A DNA stretch of 64,000 bases, taken from Asanoa ishikariensis (lineage in GTDB: Bacteria; Actinomycetota; Actinomycetes; Mycobacteriales; Micromonosporaceae). This document shows, piece after piece, positions 55,785 to 64,000 of the stretch. Position 1 is the first letter of the stretch. Every line of letters begins with the position of its first letter. A model generated the notes under the pieces. The model had not been told where the DNA came from. It saw only the letters and a list, made by a program, of their open reading frames with translations, and made no database searches. Position numbers and translations under genes: made by a program. The DNA lies in NCBI RefSeq assembly GCF_900107455.1, contig NZ_FNQB01000006.1:267914-331913 (forward strand), given 5' to 3'.

Positions 55785-55935
55785 TAACGCTCTGAGGCCG
55801 CGGGTGCCGCGGCGGCGCCGGACCACCGCGGGCGCCGTTCGGGCGCGGAGCTGGCAGCGATGCGTCAGCGAGCGGTCCCCGGCGGGAGCGACGGTCGCGC
55901 CCCCGGCGGGCCCGGGACCAGATGTTGATCGGTCG

Positions 55936-56355
55936 TTATGCGGTGGGGAACCAGAGGGCGATCTCGCGCTTCGAGCTCTCCGGGGAGTCGGAGGCGTGCA
56001 CGAGGTTCTCGCGGTTCGAGAGGGCGAGGTCGCCTCGGATCGTGCCGGCGGCGGCCTTGCGGGCGTCGGTGGCGCCGACCAGCGTGCGGACGACCTCGAT
56101 CGCGGTGTCGCCGCTCAGGATCAGGGCGACCAGCGGCGCGCTGGTCATGAACTCCTTGAGCGGCGGGTAGAACGGCTTCTCGACGTGCTCGGCGTAGTGC
56201 GCGTCGGCGAGCTCCGCGTCCATCTGGCGGCTGACCATCGCCTCGATGGTCAGGCCCTTGCGCTCGAAGCGGCTCAGGATCTCACCGACCAGGCCGCGGT
56301 GGACCGCGTCGGGCTTGATCAGCACAAGCGTGCGCTCGACCGGGCTGCTGGACAC
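55936..56355 (-). CDS. ndk: nucleoside diphosphate kinase
   Basis: 139 residues. Opening [19 protein letters not shown] is standard; RNLVHASDS (here [12 protein letters not shown] near 115) contains the phosphorylated histidine. It balances nucleoside triphosphate pools. The start is placed at GTG 56355 rather than ATG 56364, because AGGAGG abuts the ATG directly but is 9 bases from the GTG. The stop is followed 150 bases later by the long hairpin. Confidence 0.95.
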   Translation of the reverse strand: MSSSPVERTLVLIKPDAVHRGLVGEILSRFERKGLTIEAMVSRQMDAELADAHYAEHVEKPFYPPLKEFMTSAPLVALILSGDTAIEVVRTLVGATDARKAAAGTIRGDLALSNRENLVHASDSPESSKREIALWFPTA

Positions 56356-56479
56356 GTTGAACATCCTCCTGAAGCTGGGAGGTTCATGTTACCGATGGTG
56401 GATCACCCACTGTCTGCCGGCTCTTCCCTATGCGGGCGCACGGGGCCTAGCCTTCTTGGTGACTCAGGGGAGGTCCACA

Positions 56480-58270
56480 GTGGCGAACGGCAACCGCCGC
56501 CCGCTCGCACCGGTCCGGAAGCTGTTCGCCGCGGTGCTGGGCACCTGTGCGCTGTTCGTGGTCCTGTTCGGGATCGGGATGCAGAGCCTGGCGATCGTCG
56601 CGCTCGGCATCGCTCTGTTCGTGCTCGCCGTCGGGCTTGTGCTGGTCACGGCCATTCGCGGTGGGGCGCGGGCCTGGGTGGCCGGCACCGCGCACGTACA
56701 CAGCGTCTCCGAGCCCCCGGCCTCGTCGGTGTTCGGGCGCTGCGAGCTACAGGTGCTGGTCGACGCGCCGGGCGTCGCGGGGCGGCTGGTCCGGATGCGC
56801 GACCCGCGCGTACCCGTCGCCAAGTGGCCCGACGTCGGCGCCAGCCTGCCGATCATGGTGGCGATCGACGATCCGCGGCACATCCGCATCCTCTGGGACG
56901 AGGTGCTCACCCACGCCGAGGCGGCGGCCGCCTCTCGCGAGGACGACCTCGGTCCCCTCGAAGACGACGAGACGCGCTGGCCGCGGTCCGACGACGACTA
57001 CGTGCCGCCGGCGCCCATGGAGACCATCGAGACGACCACCGCCGACCTGACCGACGAGCTCAGCGGCCTGCGCAAGCCGACCGAGCCGGTGGTCGTGCAC
57101 CAGACTCCCGGCGGTCCGATCGTGGTCGAGGGGACGCTGGTCGACCAGCCCGGCGCCGACTCGCCGCCGCTCGCCCGCCGGGCCGCGCGGCCCAACCCGC
57201 GCAAGACGCGCGCGGAACGGGCGTCCCGGGAGGAAGGCTCCGGGGGCACGGCCACCGTGACCGCACCGCCTCCGGCTGACGTGCCGGGGCAGCGGGGTGC
57301 CGCCGGGCCCAACACCGAGCGGCCTGACGACGTCTTCGACCAGGACGCGAACTGGGCCGAGCCGCTGTTCACGGAACGGCGGGTGAGCCGGCCGGCTTCG
57401 GCGGGTTCGACCTCGGCCGAGTCGGAGGCTGATGCGGAGTCGGGCCGCGGTCGGCCCGACGAGACGGCCGAGGCGCGGATGAGGTCGGGCGCGGCCACGG
57501 ATGACGGGCCGGCCCGCGAGAGCGTGGCCGAGCCCAGCGACGAGCCGGCACCTGATGCTGGCGCCGTTGACGAACCAGCGACCGCCGCACGAGCCGACAG
57601 TCCGGTCGAGACCGCCGACGAGCCGGCGGCTGATGACGAGTCGGAGCACCTTGGCGAAGGCTGGTCCGCCGGCAGTCGTGGTGAGCAGGCCGCTGCCCTG
57701 GCGGATCAGGGCGGTGCGGCGGCCTTCGTCCGGTCGGAGGGCGACGAGCCCAAGGCGACCACCGAAGCCGCACCGACGGCTGACGACGCGGCACCGAAGC
57801 AGGCCCGCAACGGCACCACCGGCGAGGGTGACGACGGCGTGTTCGCCGATCTGTACACCGCTTACCCGAGCGCCCGGCCCGGCGACACCGGCGCGACCAT
57901 CCACGGGGTCGGGCTGACCTTCCTGGTCCGCGACCTCGGCCGCTCGGTCGCCTTCTACCGCGACATGCTCGGCTTCCAGGAGATCGACACCGGCGAGCAC
58001 AACGCCGTGCTGGCGTCCGGCGACACCCGCATGGTGCTCCGCGAGATCAAGGACGCGTCCGCGGTCAACCGCCGGCTGGTCCACCTCAACCTCGAGGTCG
58101 GCGACGTGCTGACGGTGTACGAGGACCTGCGCGCAAAGGGCGTCCGGTTCACGTATCCGCCCCGGGTGGTCAATCGCGGCGTGAAGCTGGAGCTCTGGGC
58201 GGCCGCGTTCAAGGACCCGGACGGCCACGGCATCGCGATCACCCAGTGGCGCAGCCGGGAAACGGGGTAG
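56480..58270 (+). CDS. membrane-anchored protein with C-terminal VOC (glyoxalase) domain
   Basis: 596 residues. Two N-terminal membrane spans (about 15-60: LFAAVLGTCALFVVLFGIGM, LAIVALGIALFVLAVGLVLV). A domain of about 65 residues follows (EPPASSVFGRCELQVLVDAPG), then about 300 residues of disordered acidic Glu/Asp/Ala/Pro sequence. A VOC domain sits at about 475-596 (GVGLTFLVRDLGRSVAFYRDMLGF and AFKDPDGHGIAITQWRS). GTG start at 56480 follows GGGGAGG. VOC domains are nearly always soluble and small, so this fusion is unusual. A conserved HxE-type metal set is not obvious, so the domain may bind a ligand rather than catalyse. Confidence 0.82.
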   Translation: MANGNRRPLAPVRKLFAAVLGTCALFVVLFGIGMQSLAIVALGIALFVLAVGLVLVTAIRGGARAWVAGTAHVHSVSEPPASSVFGRCELQVLVDAPGVAGRLVRMRDPRVPVAKWPDVGASLPIMVAIDDPRHIRILWDEVLTHAEAAAASREDDLGPLEDDETRWPRSDDDYVPPAPMETIETTTADLTDELSGLRKPTEPVVVHQTPGGPIVVEGTLVDQPGADSPPLARRAARPNPRKTRAERASREEGSGGTATVTAPPPADVPGQRGAAGPNTERPDDVFDQDANWAEPLFTERRVSRPASAGSTSAESEADAESGRGRPDETAEARMRSGAATDDGPARESVAEPSDEPAPDAGAVDEPATAARADSPVETADEPAADDESEHLGEGWSAGSRGEQAAALADQGGAAAFVRSEGDEPKATTEAAPTADDAAPKQARNGTTGEGDDGVFADLYTAYPSARPGDTGATIHGVGLTFLVRDLGRSVAFYRDMLGFQEIDTGEHNAVLASGDTRMVLREIKDASAVNRRLVHLNLEVGDVLTVYEDLRAKGVRFTYPPRVVNRGVKLELWAAAFKDPDGHGIAITQWRSRETG

Positions 58271-58329
58271 CCCCACCGCTCCGACCCGTGGCGGGTTGGT
58301 GATCCAGCCTGGACGAGAGGAGCGCCGCT

Positions 58330-58713
58330 GTGGCGCCTACGGTTCTGAACGTCGCGTTCGACTCCGCCGACCCGTACGCCCTGGCGTCGTTCTGGAGCAA
58401 GGTGATGTCGGTGCCGCTGGCCGCTGACGACTTCCCCGGCGACCCGGCGGCCAGCATCGAGCTGCCCACGGGCCTGCACCTGTACTTCCAGATCGTGCCG
58501 GAGCCGAAGACGGCGAAGAACCGCGTGCACATCTGCCTGCGCCCGGACGTGCCACGGGACGAAGAGGTCGCCCGGGTGCTCGCGCTCGGCGCCACGATCG
58601 TCGACGACCGCCGTGCTCCCGCGCCCGGCGAAGACGGCGGCTGGGTGGTCTTCGCCGACCCCGAGGGCAACGAGTTCTGCGTCCTGCGGGGGCCGGGCGA
58701 GCCGCACCCTTAG
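58330..58713 (+). CDS. small VOC family protein
   Basis: 127 residues, one VOC (glyoxalase/bleomycin resistance-like) unit: APTVLNVAFDSADPYALASFW, KNRVHICLRPDVPRDEE and FADPEGNEFCVLRG. GTG start at 58330 with GAGAGGAG upstream. The neighbour also carries a VOC domain, but the two are different in sequence, so they may be related by function rather than recent duplication. Substrate unknown. The stop overlaps the DUF4233 gene on the other strand. Confidence 0.85.
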   Translation: MAPTVLNVAFDSADPYALASFWSKVMSVPLAADDFPGDPAASIELPTGLHLYFQIVPEPKTAKNRVHICLRPDVPRDEEVARVLALGATIVDDRRAPAPGEDGGWVVFADPEGNEFCVLRGPGEPHP

Positions 58714-59144
58714 CCGAGGATGGAGCGCCGGACGTAGAGGATGTAGACCCAGACCAGGCCGAAGATCACGCCCAGCGCGAAGAGGGACCAGTGCAGGAAG
58801 CCGCCGAGCAGGAGGGCGCCCTGTACGACCGTGCCGGCCGTCCACACCCACGGCCGGCGCAGCATCCCGCACAGCACGAAGCAGACGACGCTGAGCCCGA
58901 CCACCGCCCAGACCGCGCCGGTGCTCAGGTGGCCACCGAGCAGCCGGATCGGCTGGATCGCCAGCAGCAGCACGAGCCCTTGCAGCGCGAGCGCCGCAGC
59001 GCCCATCCCGCGGACCGCTCCCGCCGGGTTGCGCAACCCCGACCGTCGGTATCCGGGCGGTAGGTCGTCCGCGTCGGCCGGCGCGGAACCCGGCTCGGGG
59101 GCCGGCGGTGCCGCTTCGGGGCGGGTGTCGTCGGGCGTCGTCAT
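58710..59144 (-). CDS. DUF4233 membrane protein
   Basis: 144 residues. A Pro/Ala-rich N-terminus of about 40 residues, then four membrane segments (about 45-65, 72-90, 97-115, 118-138). DUF4233 proteins regularly follow folC in actinobacteria, which matches the ATGA overlap with folC here. The ATG at 59144 overlaps the folC stop. Function not known. Confidence 0.85.
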   Translation of the reverse strand: MTTPDDTRPEAAPPAPEPGSAPADADDLPPGYRRSGLRNPAGAVRGMGAAALALQGLVLLLAIQPIRLLGGHLSTGAVWAVVGLSVVCFVLCGMLRRPWVWTAGTVVQGALLLGGFLHWSLFALGVIFGLVWVYILYVRRSILG

Positions 59145-60466
59145 CGCTTCAGCAGCGTCCGTGCCTCGGCCACCGTGATGACCGAACCTGTCACGATCAC
59201 GCCGACGCCGCTGAGCTCGCCCTGGACCTCGGTCTCGGCGAGTACGACCGCGGCCTCGATCGCGTCGGGCATGTTGGCGGCGATCTCCACGCGTTCGTCG
59301 CCGAACACCTCGATCGCCACCGCGGCGAGATCGTCGATCGGCATCGCGCGCGGTGAGGTGTTGCGGGTGACCACGACCGCGTCGACCACCGGCTCGAGCA
59401 GGTCCAGGATGCCGGCCACGTCCTTGTCGGCCAGCACGGCGACCACCGCGACCAGCTTGCTGAACGCGAACTCCTCCTGGAGCGCGGTCACCGTGGCGGC
59501 CATGCCGTGCGGGTTGTGGGCGCCGTCGAGCAGGATGGTCGGCGCGTTGCGTACCCGCTCCAGCCGGCCCGGCGACGACGTGGACGCGAAGCCCTCGCGG
59601 ACCGTCTCGACCACGAGCTGGCGGTCGGCCCCGGCGCCGAGGAACGCCTCGACCGCGGCCAGGGCCACGGCGGCGTTCTGGGCCTGGTGCGCGCCGTGCA
59701 GCGGCAGGAAGATCTCGTCGTACTCGCCGCCGAGGCCCTGCAGCGTGAGCACCTGGCCGCCGACGGCGATGGTCCGGCGCAGCACGCCGAACTCGCCGCC
59801 CTCGCGGGCAATGGTGGCGCCGACCTCCGCGCACCGTTCGAGCAGCGGGCGGGCGGCTTCCTCGGTCTGCGCCGCGGTGATCACCGTCGCGCCCTTGTGG
59901 ATGATGCCGGCCTTGGCCCAGGCGATCTCCTCGATCGTGTCGCCGAGCCACTCGGTGTGGTCGAGGCCGATCGGGGTGATCACACAGACGCCGGCCTGGA
60001 TCACGTTGGTCGAGTCGTCGGCGCCGCCGAGCCCAACCTCGACCACGGCCACCTCGACCGGCGCGTCGGCGAAGGTCGCGAACGCGAGCGCGGTGGTCAT
60101 GTCGAAGTAGGTCAGCGGCTCGTCGTGCCGCTGGTCGACGAGCGCGGCCAGCGGCTCCACCTCGCGGTAGACCGAAACGAACTGCTCCTCCGAGATCGGC
60201 TCGCCGTCGAGGCTGATCCGCTCCCGCACCGTCTCCAGGTGCGGGCTCGTGTAGCGCCCGGTGTGGATGCCGAAGGCCCGCAACAGCGAGTCGATCATCC
60301 GGGCGGTCGAGGTCTTGCCGTTGGTGCCGGTCAGATGGATCGACGGGTACGCCCGCTGCGGCGAGCCGAGTACGTCGAGCAGTTCCTCGATCTTGCTGAG
60401 GTCGAACACCATCCGGACGTTGCCGCGCGACTCGAGGGCGGCGTCAACCTCGCGAAACTCACTCAT
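59141..60466 (-). CDS. folC: bifunctional folylpolyglutamate/dihydrofolate synthase
   Basis: 441 residues. The P-loop [15 protein letters not shown] (about 46-60) binds [17 protein letters not shown] is the folate site, and [14 protein letters not shown] plus [22 protein letters not shown] are typical. It adds glutamate to dihydropteroate and folates. The ATG at 60466 overlaps the valS stop (ATGA), so folC is coupled to valS; DUF4233 overlaps at the other end. The valS-folC-DUF4233 order is common in actinobacteria. Confidence 0.95.
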   Translation of the reverse strand: MSEFREVDAALESRGNVRMVFDLSKIEELLDVLGSPQRAYPSIHLTGTNGKTSTARMIDSLLRAFGIHTGRYTSPHLETVRERISLDGEPISEEQFVSVYREVEPLAALVDQRHDEPLTYFDMTTALAFATFADAPVEVAVVEVGLGGADDSTNVIQAGVCVITPIGLDHTEWLGDTIEEIAWAKAGIIHKGATVITAAQTEEAARPLLERCAEVGATIAREGGEFGVLRRTIAVGGQVLTLQGLGGEYDEIFLPLHGAHQAQNAAVALAAVEAFLGAGADRQLVVETVREGFASTSSPGRLERVRNAPTILLDGAHNPHGMAATVTALQEEFAFSKLVAVVAVLADKDVAGILDLLEPVVDAVVVTRNTSPRAMPIDDLAAVAIEVFGDERVEIAANMPDAIEAAVVLAETEVQGELSGVGVIVTGSVITVAEARTLLKR

Positions 60467-63066
60467 GCCGGCAGCGCCTCCAGGGCGGCGTCGATGCGCG
60501 CCAGGTCGGCCTCGGCCGTGGCCAGGCGTTCCTTGATCTTGTTGACGACCTGCTCCGGTGCCTTGCCGACGAACGCCTCGTTGCCGAGCTTGGCCCGGCA
60601 CTGCGCGGCCTCCTTCTCGGCGACCGTGCGGTCCTTCGTCAACCGGGCCCGCTCGGCCACGAGGTCGACCGCGCCGCGGGTGTCCAGGTCGACGCGCACA
60701 CCGCCGGCGACGGAGAGCGTCGCCGAGGCGGCGAAGTCCGCGTCGCCGTCGTCGAGCCGGGCCAGCGACCGGATCAGCCACTCGTGCGGCGCGACCACGC
60801 CGAGGCCGTCGAGCCGCGCGGCCACCCGCTGCGACGGGCGCACGCCCTGGTCGTTGCGGAACCGGCGGATCTCGGTGACCACCCGCTGGAGCGCGTCGAC
60901 CTCGGCCTCGGCCCCGTCGTCGACCAGCGCCTTGTCGAGCTGCGGCCACTCCGCCCGGGCCACCGTGCCGGCACCGTTGATCGCGATCCACAGCTCGTCG
61001 GTGACGAACGGGATGACCGGGTGCAGCAGCCGCAGCAACTGGTCGAGCACGTGGCCGAGGACCCGGCGGGTGGCGTCGGCGGCCGGACCGCCGGCGGCCA
61101 GCACCGGCTTGCTCAACTCGACGTACCAGTCGCAGACGTCGTCCCACGCGAAGTGGTAGAGCACGTCGCAGATCTTGGCGAACTCGAAGCGCTCGAACTG
61201 CTCGTCAGCCTCGTCGACCACGTGCTGCAACCGCGACAGGATCCAGCGGTCGACGGTGGAGAGCTCGGTCGGCAGCGGGCCGCTGACGTGCGCGCCGTTC
61301 ATGAGCGCGAACCGGGTCGCGTTCCAGAGCTTGTTGCAGAAGTTGCGGGAGCCCTGGCACCACTCCTCGCTGACCGGCACGTCCTGGCCGGGGTTGGCGC
61401 CACGGGCCAGCGTGAACCGGGTCGCGTCGGCACCGAACCGGTCCATCCAGTCGAGCGGGTCGACCACGTTGCCGAACGACTTCGACATCTTCTTGCCGTG
61501 CTCGTCGCGGACCATGCCGTGCAGCGCGATCACGTCGAACGGCTGCTTGCCGTCCATCGCGTACAGGCCGAACATCATCATCCGGGCGACCCAGAAGAAC
61601 AGGATGTCGTAACCGGTGACGAGCACGCTGGTGGGATAGAAGCGCGCCAGGTCCGGGGTCTGCTCCGGCCAGCCGAGGGTGGAGAACGGCCACAGGCCGC
61701 TGGAGAACCAGGTGTCGAGGACGTCGGTGTCCTGCTCCCAGCCCTCGCCCGGGGGCTCCTCGTCGGGGCCGACGCAGCGCACCTCGCCGTCGGGGCCGTA
61801 CCAGACCGGGATCCGGTGTCCCCACCAGAGCTGGCGCGAGATGCACCAGTCGTGCATGTTGTCGACCCAGGCGAAGTAGCGCTTGGCCATGTCCTCGGGG
61901 TCGATCCGGACCCGGCCGTCGCGCACCGCGTCGCCGGCGGCCTTGGCCAGCGGGCCGGTGTTGACGAACCACTGGAGCGACAGCCGCGGCTCGACGGTGG
62001 TGCGGCAACGCGAGCAGTGCCCGACAGCGTGCACGTAGGGCCGCTTCTCGGCGACGATCAGGCCCTGCTCGCGCAGCGCGGCCACGATCGCCGGGCGGGC
62101 CTCGTACCGGTCCAGGCCCTCGAACGGCCCCGGCACGGTGATCACCGCGCGCTCGTCCATCATCGTGATGCTGGGCAGGTTGTGCCGCTGCCCGATCTCG
62201 AAGTCGTTCGGGTCGTGCGCCGGGGTCACCTTGACCGCGCCGGTGCCGAACGCCGGGTCGACGTGCTCGTCGGCGACCACCGGGATGCGCCGGCCGGTCA
62301 GCGGCAGCTCGACCTCGGTGCCGATCAGGTGCTTGTAGCGCTCGTCGTCGGGGTGCACCGCGACCGCGGTGTCACCGAGCATGGTCTCCGCGCGGGTGGT
62401 GGCGACGACGATCTCGTCGCTGTAGCGGATCGAGATCAGCTCGCCCTCGTCGTCGCTGTGCACGACCTCGATGTCGCTGAGCGCGGTGAGGCAGCGCGGG
62501 CACCAGTTGATGATGCGGTTGGCGCGGTAGATCAGGCCGTCGTCGAAGAGCTTCTTGAACATGGTCTGCACGGCCCGGGAAAGGCCCTCGTCCATGGTGA
62601 AGCGCTCGCGGCTCCAGTCGACGGAGTCGCCGAGCCGGCGCATCTGGCCGAGGATCGAACCGCCGGACTCCGCCTTCCACTGCCAGACCCGCTCGACGAA
62701 CGCCTCACGGCCCAGGTCGTGCCGGGACAGCCCCTCCTGGCCGAGCTGGCGCTCGACGAGGTTCTGGGTGGCGATGCCGGCGTGGTCCATGCCGGGCAGC
62801 CACAGTGCCTCGTAGCCCTGCATCCGCCGGCGCCGCACCAGGGCGTCCATCAGCGTGTGCTCGAAGGCGTGCCCCATGTGCAGCGAACCGGTGACGTTCG
62901 GCGGTGGGATCACGATCGTGAACGGAGGCTTGTCGCTCGCCACGTCGGCGGTGAAGACACCCTCGGATACCCAGGCCTCGTAGCGCCGACTCTCTACGTC
63001 CGCCGGCGCGTATTGCGCAGGCAGGGTCGGTGTCGCGAGCTCGCCGGTCTCCGGTGTCTGGGTCAC
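60463..63066 (-). CDS. valS: valyl-tRNA synthetase
   Basis: 867 residues, class I. HIGH motif [14 protein letters not shown] (about 53-66), the editing domain with [24 protein letters not shown] motif [13 protein letters not shown] near residue 527, and the C-terminal coiled-coil (about 800-865) typical of Val[10 protein letters not shown] is the Val-specific region. GTG start at 63066 with TAGACT 6 bases upstream, suggesting a leaderless mRNA. Heads the valS-folC-DUF4233 operon. Confidence 0.97.
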   Translation of the reverse strand: MTQTPETGELATPTLPAQYAPADVESRRYEAWVSEGVFTADVASDKPPFTIVIPPPNVTGSLHMGHAFEHTLMDALVRRRRMQGYEALWLPGMDHAGIATQNLVERQLGQEGLSRHDLGREAFVERVWQWKAESGGSILGQMRRLGDSVDWSRERFTMDEGLSRAVQTMFKKLFDDGLIYRANRIINWCPRCLTALSDIEVVHSDDEGELISIRYSDEIVVATTRAETMLGDTAVAVHPDDERYKHLIGTEVELPLTGRRIPVVADEHVDPAFGTGAVKVTPAHDPNDFEIGQRHNLPSITMMDERAVITVPGPFEGLDRYEARPAIVAALREQGLIVAEKRPYVHAVGHCSRCRTTVEPRLSLQWFVNTGPLAKAAGDAVRDGRVRIDPEDMAKRYFAWVDNMHDWCISRQLWWGHRIPVWYGPDGEVRCVGPDEEPPGEGWEQDTDVLDTWFSSGLWPFSTLGWPEQTPDLARFYPTSVLVTGYDILFFWVARMMMFGLYAMDGKQPFDVIALHGMVRDEHGKKMSKSFGNVVDPLDWMDRFGADATRFTLARGANPGQDVPVSEEWCQGSRNFCNKLWNATRFALMNGAHVSGPLPTELSTVDRWILSRLQHVVDEADEQFERFEFAKICDVLYHFAWDDVCDWYVELSKPVLAAGGPAADATRRVLGHVLDQLLRLLHPVIPFVTDELWIAINGAGTVARAEWPQLDKALVDDGAEAEVDALQRVVTEIRRFRNDQGVRPSQRVAARLDGLGVVAPHEWLIRSLARLDDGDADFAASATLSVAGGVRVDLDTRGAVDLVAERARLTKDRTVAEKEAAQCRAKLGNEAFVGKAPEQVVNKIKERLATAEADLARIDAALEALPA

Positions 63067-63136
63067 CCGTGAAGTCTACGGAGCGTTCGCGCCGACCCCG
63101 CATGCGACCACCGGCTGTTCCGTTACGGTGGCCTGC

Positions 63137-63814
63137 ATGTCGAACGACCGAATCTCTGCCGCCGATCCGGGCGAGCCGATCGATGTCACGCCGCCCGTCT
63201 GGGCTGCGTCGCCGGACGACCCCGACGAGGACCAGGGCCCGCGCCCGCCGATGTCCCAGCGCCGACGGATCGTGTTGGCCTCGGTCGCGGCGGTCGGGGT
63301 GGCGGGGTTGGCCGCTGTCGGCATCTGGGGCGGCCGGATCATCTCGCAACAGGATCCGACGATGTCGACTCCGGCCTCGGTGGCCGGGCTCCAGCTCAAC
63401 AACAGCGCCGACGCGGCCGCGACGGCCGAGGACCTGAAGGCGGCCTTCGCCGCGGGGATCGACCTCAAGAAGAGCGTGGGGGCGGTCTACACGGATCCCG
63501 CCGCGACCGACCGCAGCGTCCTCTTCTTCGGGGGTACGGCCTTGCTGTGGTCGCCGGCGAAGGAGCTCGACACGCTCTTCGGGCTGGTCGGCGACGAGTC
63601 CGGTGCGGTCGACGGGCTGCACGAGGTGCCGGCCGGCGACCTCGGTGGCGTGATGAAGTGTGGAACGACCGCGGTCGACGACGGCAGCAACATGGCGGTG
63701 TGCGGCTGGGCCGACCACGGCGCCACCGGAATGGCGCTGTTTCCGTCGCGCCCCACCGAGGAGGCCGCGGGCCTCATGCGCGAGATGCGTGACGCGGTCC
63801 AGAGCCGCGACTGA
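63137..63814 (+). CDS. single-span membrane protein, unknown
   Basis: 225 residues. An acidic/Pro-rich cytoplasmic N-terminus, one membrane segment (about 43-62, IVLASVAAVGVAGLAAVGIWG), and an extracellular domain of about 160 residues with two cysteines (MKCGTTAV and MAVCGWADHG) and a VTDPxxTDRSVLFFGG-type core. ATG at 63137 has a TACGGT box 7 bases upstream, so leaderless. No family recognised. Divergent from valS. Confidence 0.75.
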   Translation: MSNDRISAADPGEPIDVTPPVWAASPDDPDEDQGPRPPMSQRRRIVLASVAAVGVAGLAAVGIWGGRIISQQDPTMSTPASVAGLQLNNSADAAATAEDLKAAFAAGIDLKKSVGAVYTDPAATDRSVLFFGGTALLWSPAKELDTLFGLVGDESGAVDGLHEVPAGDLGGVMKCGTTAVDDGSNMAVCGWADHGATGMALFPSRPTEEAAGLMREMRDAVQSRD

Positions 63815-63815
63815 T

Positions 63816-63845
63816 GAAAGCGCCCCGCGTCAGCGGGGCGCTTTC
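63816..63845 (+). terminator. strong terminator after the last plus-strand gene
   Basis: Twelve-base stem GAAAGCGCCCCG/CGGGGCGCTTTC, directly after the stop, ending in CTATT. The A-start/T-end arms also give a short T-run. Confidence 0.85.
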
Positions 63846-63864
63846 CTATTCGCTCGTGGACGCA

Positions 63865-63898
63865 ATTAAGGGCCACCCCGCGAGGGGTGGCCCTTAAT
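63865..63898 (-). terminator. rRNA operon terminator
   Basis: A 15-base perfect stem ATTAAGGGCCACCCC/GGGGTGGCCCTTAAT with GCGA loop, six bases past the 3' end of the 5S gene on the minus strand. T-containing arms and strength suit an rRNA terminator. Confidence 0.85.
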
Positions 63899-63903
63899 AG
63901 GAA

Positions 63904-64000
63904 GATGTCCGGCGGTGTCCTACTCTCCCACACCCTCCCGGGTGCAGTACCATCGGCGCTGGAGGGCTTAGCTTCCGGGTTCGGAATGTGACCGGGCGTT
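63904..64000 (-). rRNA. rrf: 5S ribosomal RNA, 3' part
   Basis: The minus-strand complement matches the 3' part of actinobacterial 5S rRNA, including the GGGTGTGGGAGAGTAGGAC helix region and the CCGCCGGACATC 3' end. About 97 of an expected 117-120 bases are present; the 5' end and the rest of the rRNA operon lie beyond the right edge. The terminator at 63865 follows. Confidence 0.93.

Overview
The window is high-GC DNA from an actinobacterium, most likely a member of the Micromonosporaceae (Actinoplanes/Micromonospora/Asanoa relatives). The reasons are the very strong third-position GC bias, the HspR-type heat-shock operon, a SigE-family ECF sigma factor, DUF397 and DUF6232 genes, leaderless GTG starts, and the general chromosome-core gene content. 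No genus can be fixed from sequence alone.

Layout. 0-6 kb (minus strand) is the edge of what looks like a defence cassette. It holds a 1376-residue PglW-like NERD/double-kinase protein, then a DUF3696-type ABC ATPase, then an overlapping TOPRIM-like gene cut by the left edge. 6-16 kb is housekeeping and envelope: class II fructose-bisphosphate aldolase, a SigE-family sigma factor translationally coupled to an LCP protein, an LPITG surface protein, DedA, an ArsR/class II aldolase pair, PyrE, an SDR and two membrane proteins. 16-28 kb is protein quality control: clpB, then dnaK-grpE-dnaJ-hspR, both behind HAIR-like inverted repeats that HspR should bind. A KhtTU-like K+/H+ antiporter pair, a lipoprotein and an alpha/beta hydrolase lie between them.

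28-41 kb holds two overlapping dynamin-like GTPases, a 1079-residue Gly/Pro-rich repeat protein with a C-terminal LppU-like domain, and a three-gene 2-oxo acid dehydrogenase operon (E1 alpha, E1 beta, E2). 41-52 kb carries a SixA phosphatase, a PAQR protein, the overlapping pxpB-pxpC-pxpA 5-oxoprolinase genes, a thioredoxin-NHL protein, an acyl-CoA dehydrogenase behind two palindromes, a SpoIIE-type phosphatase, an RlpA-like protein, a phosphoribosyltransferase and a Nudix hydrolase. 52-56 kb is an accessory-looking patch: DUF6232, an XRE/DUF5753 regulator with two DUF397 genes, several hairpins, and more than 1 kb of gene-free DNA dominated by a GC-rich minisatellite. 56-64 kb returns to core genes: ndk, a membrane-anchored VOC fusion, a small VOC protein, DUF4233, folC, valS, a membrane protein, then rRNA-type terminators and the 3' part of a 5S rRNA gene running off the right edge.

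The main coherent units are the HspR heat-shock regulon (operators, repressor and targets all present), the sigma/LCP envelope module, the tandem dynamin pair, the pxp operon, and the possible PglW/ATPase/TOPRIM defence cassette. The cassette is the best candidate for an undescribed system, but it continues beyond the left edge.
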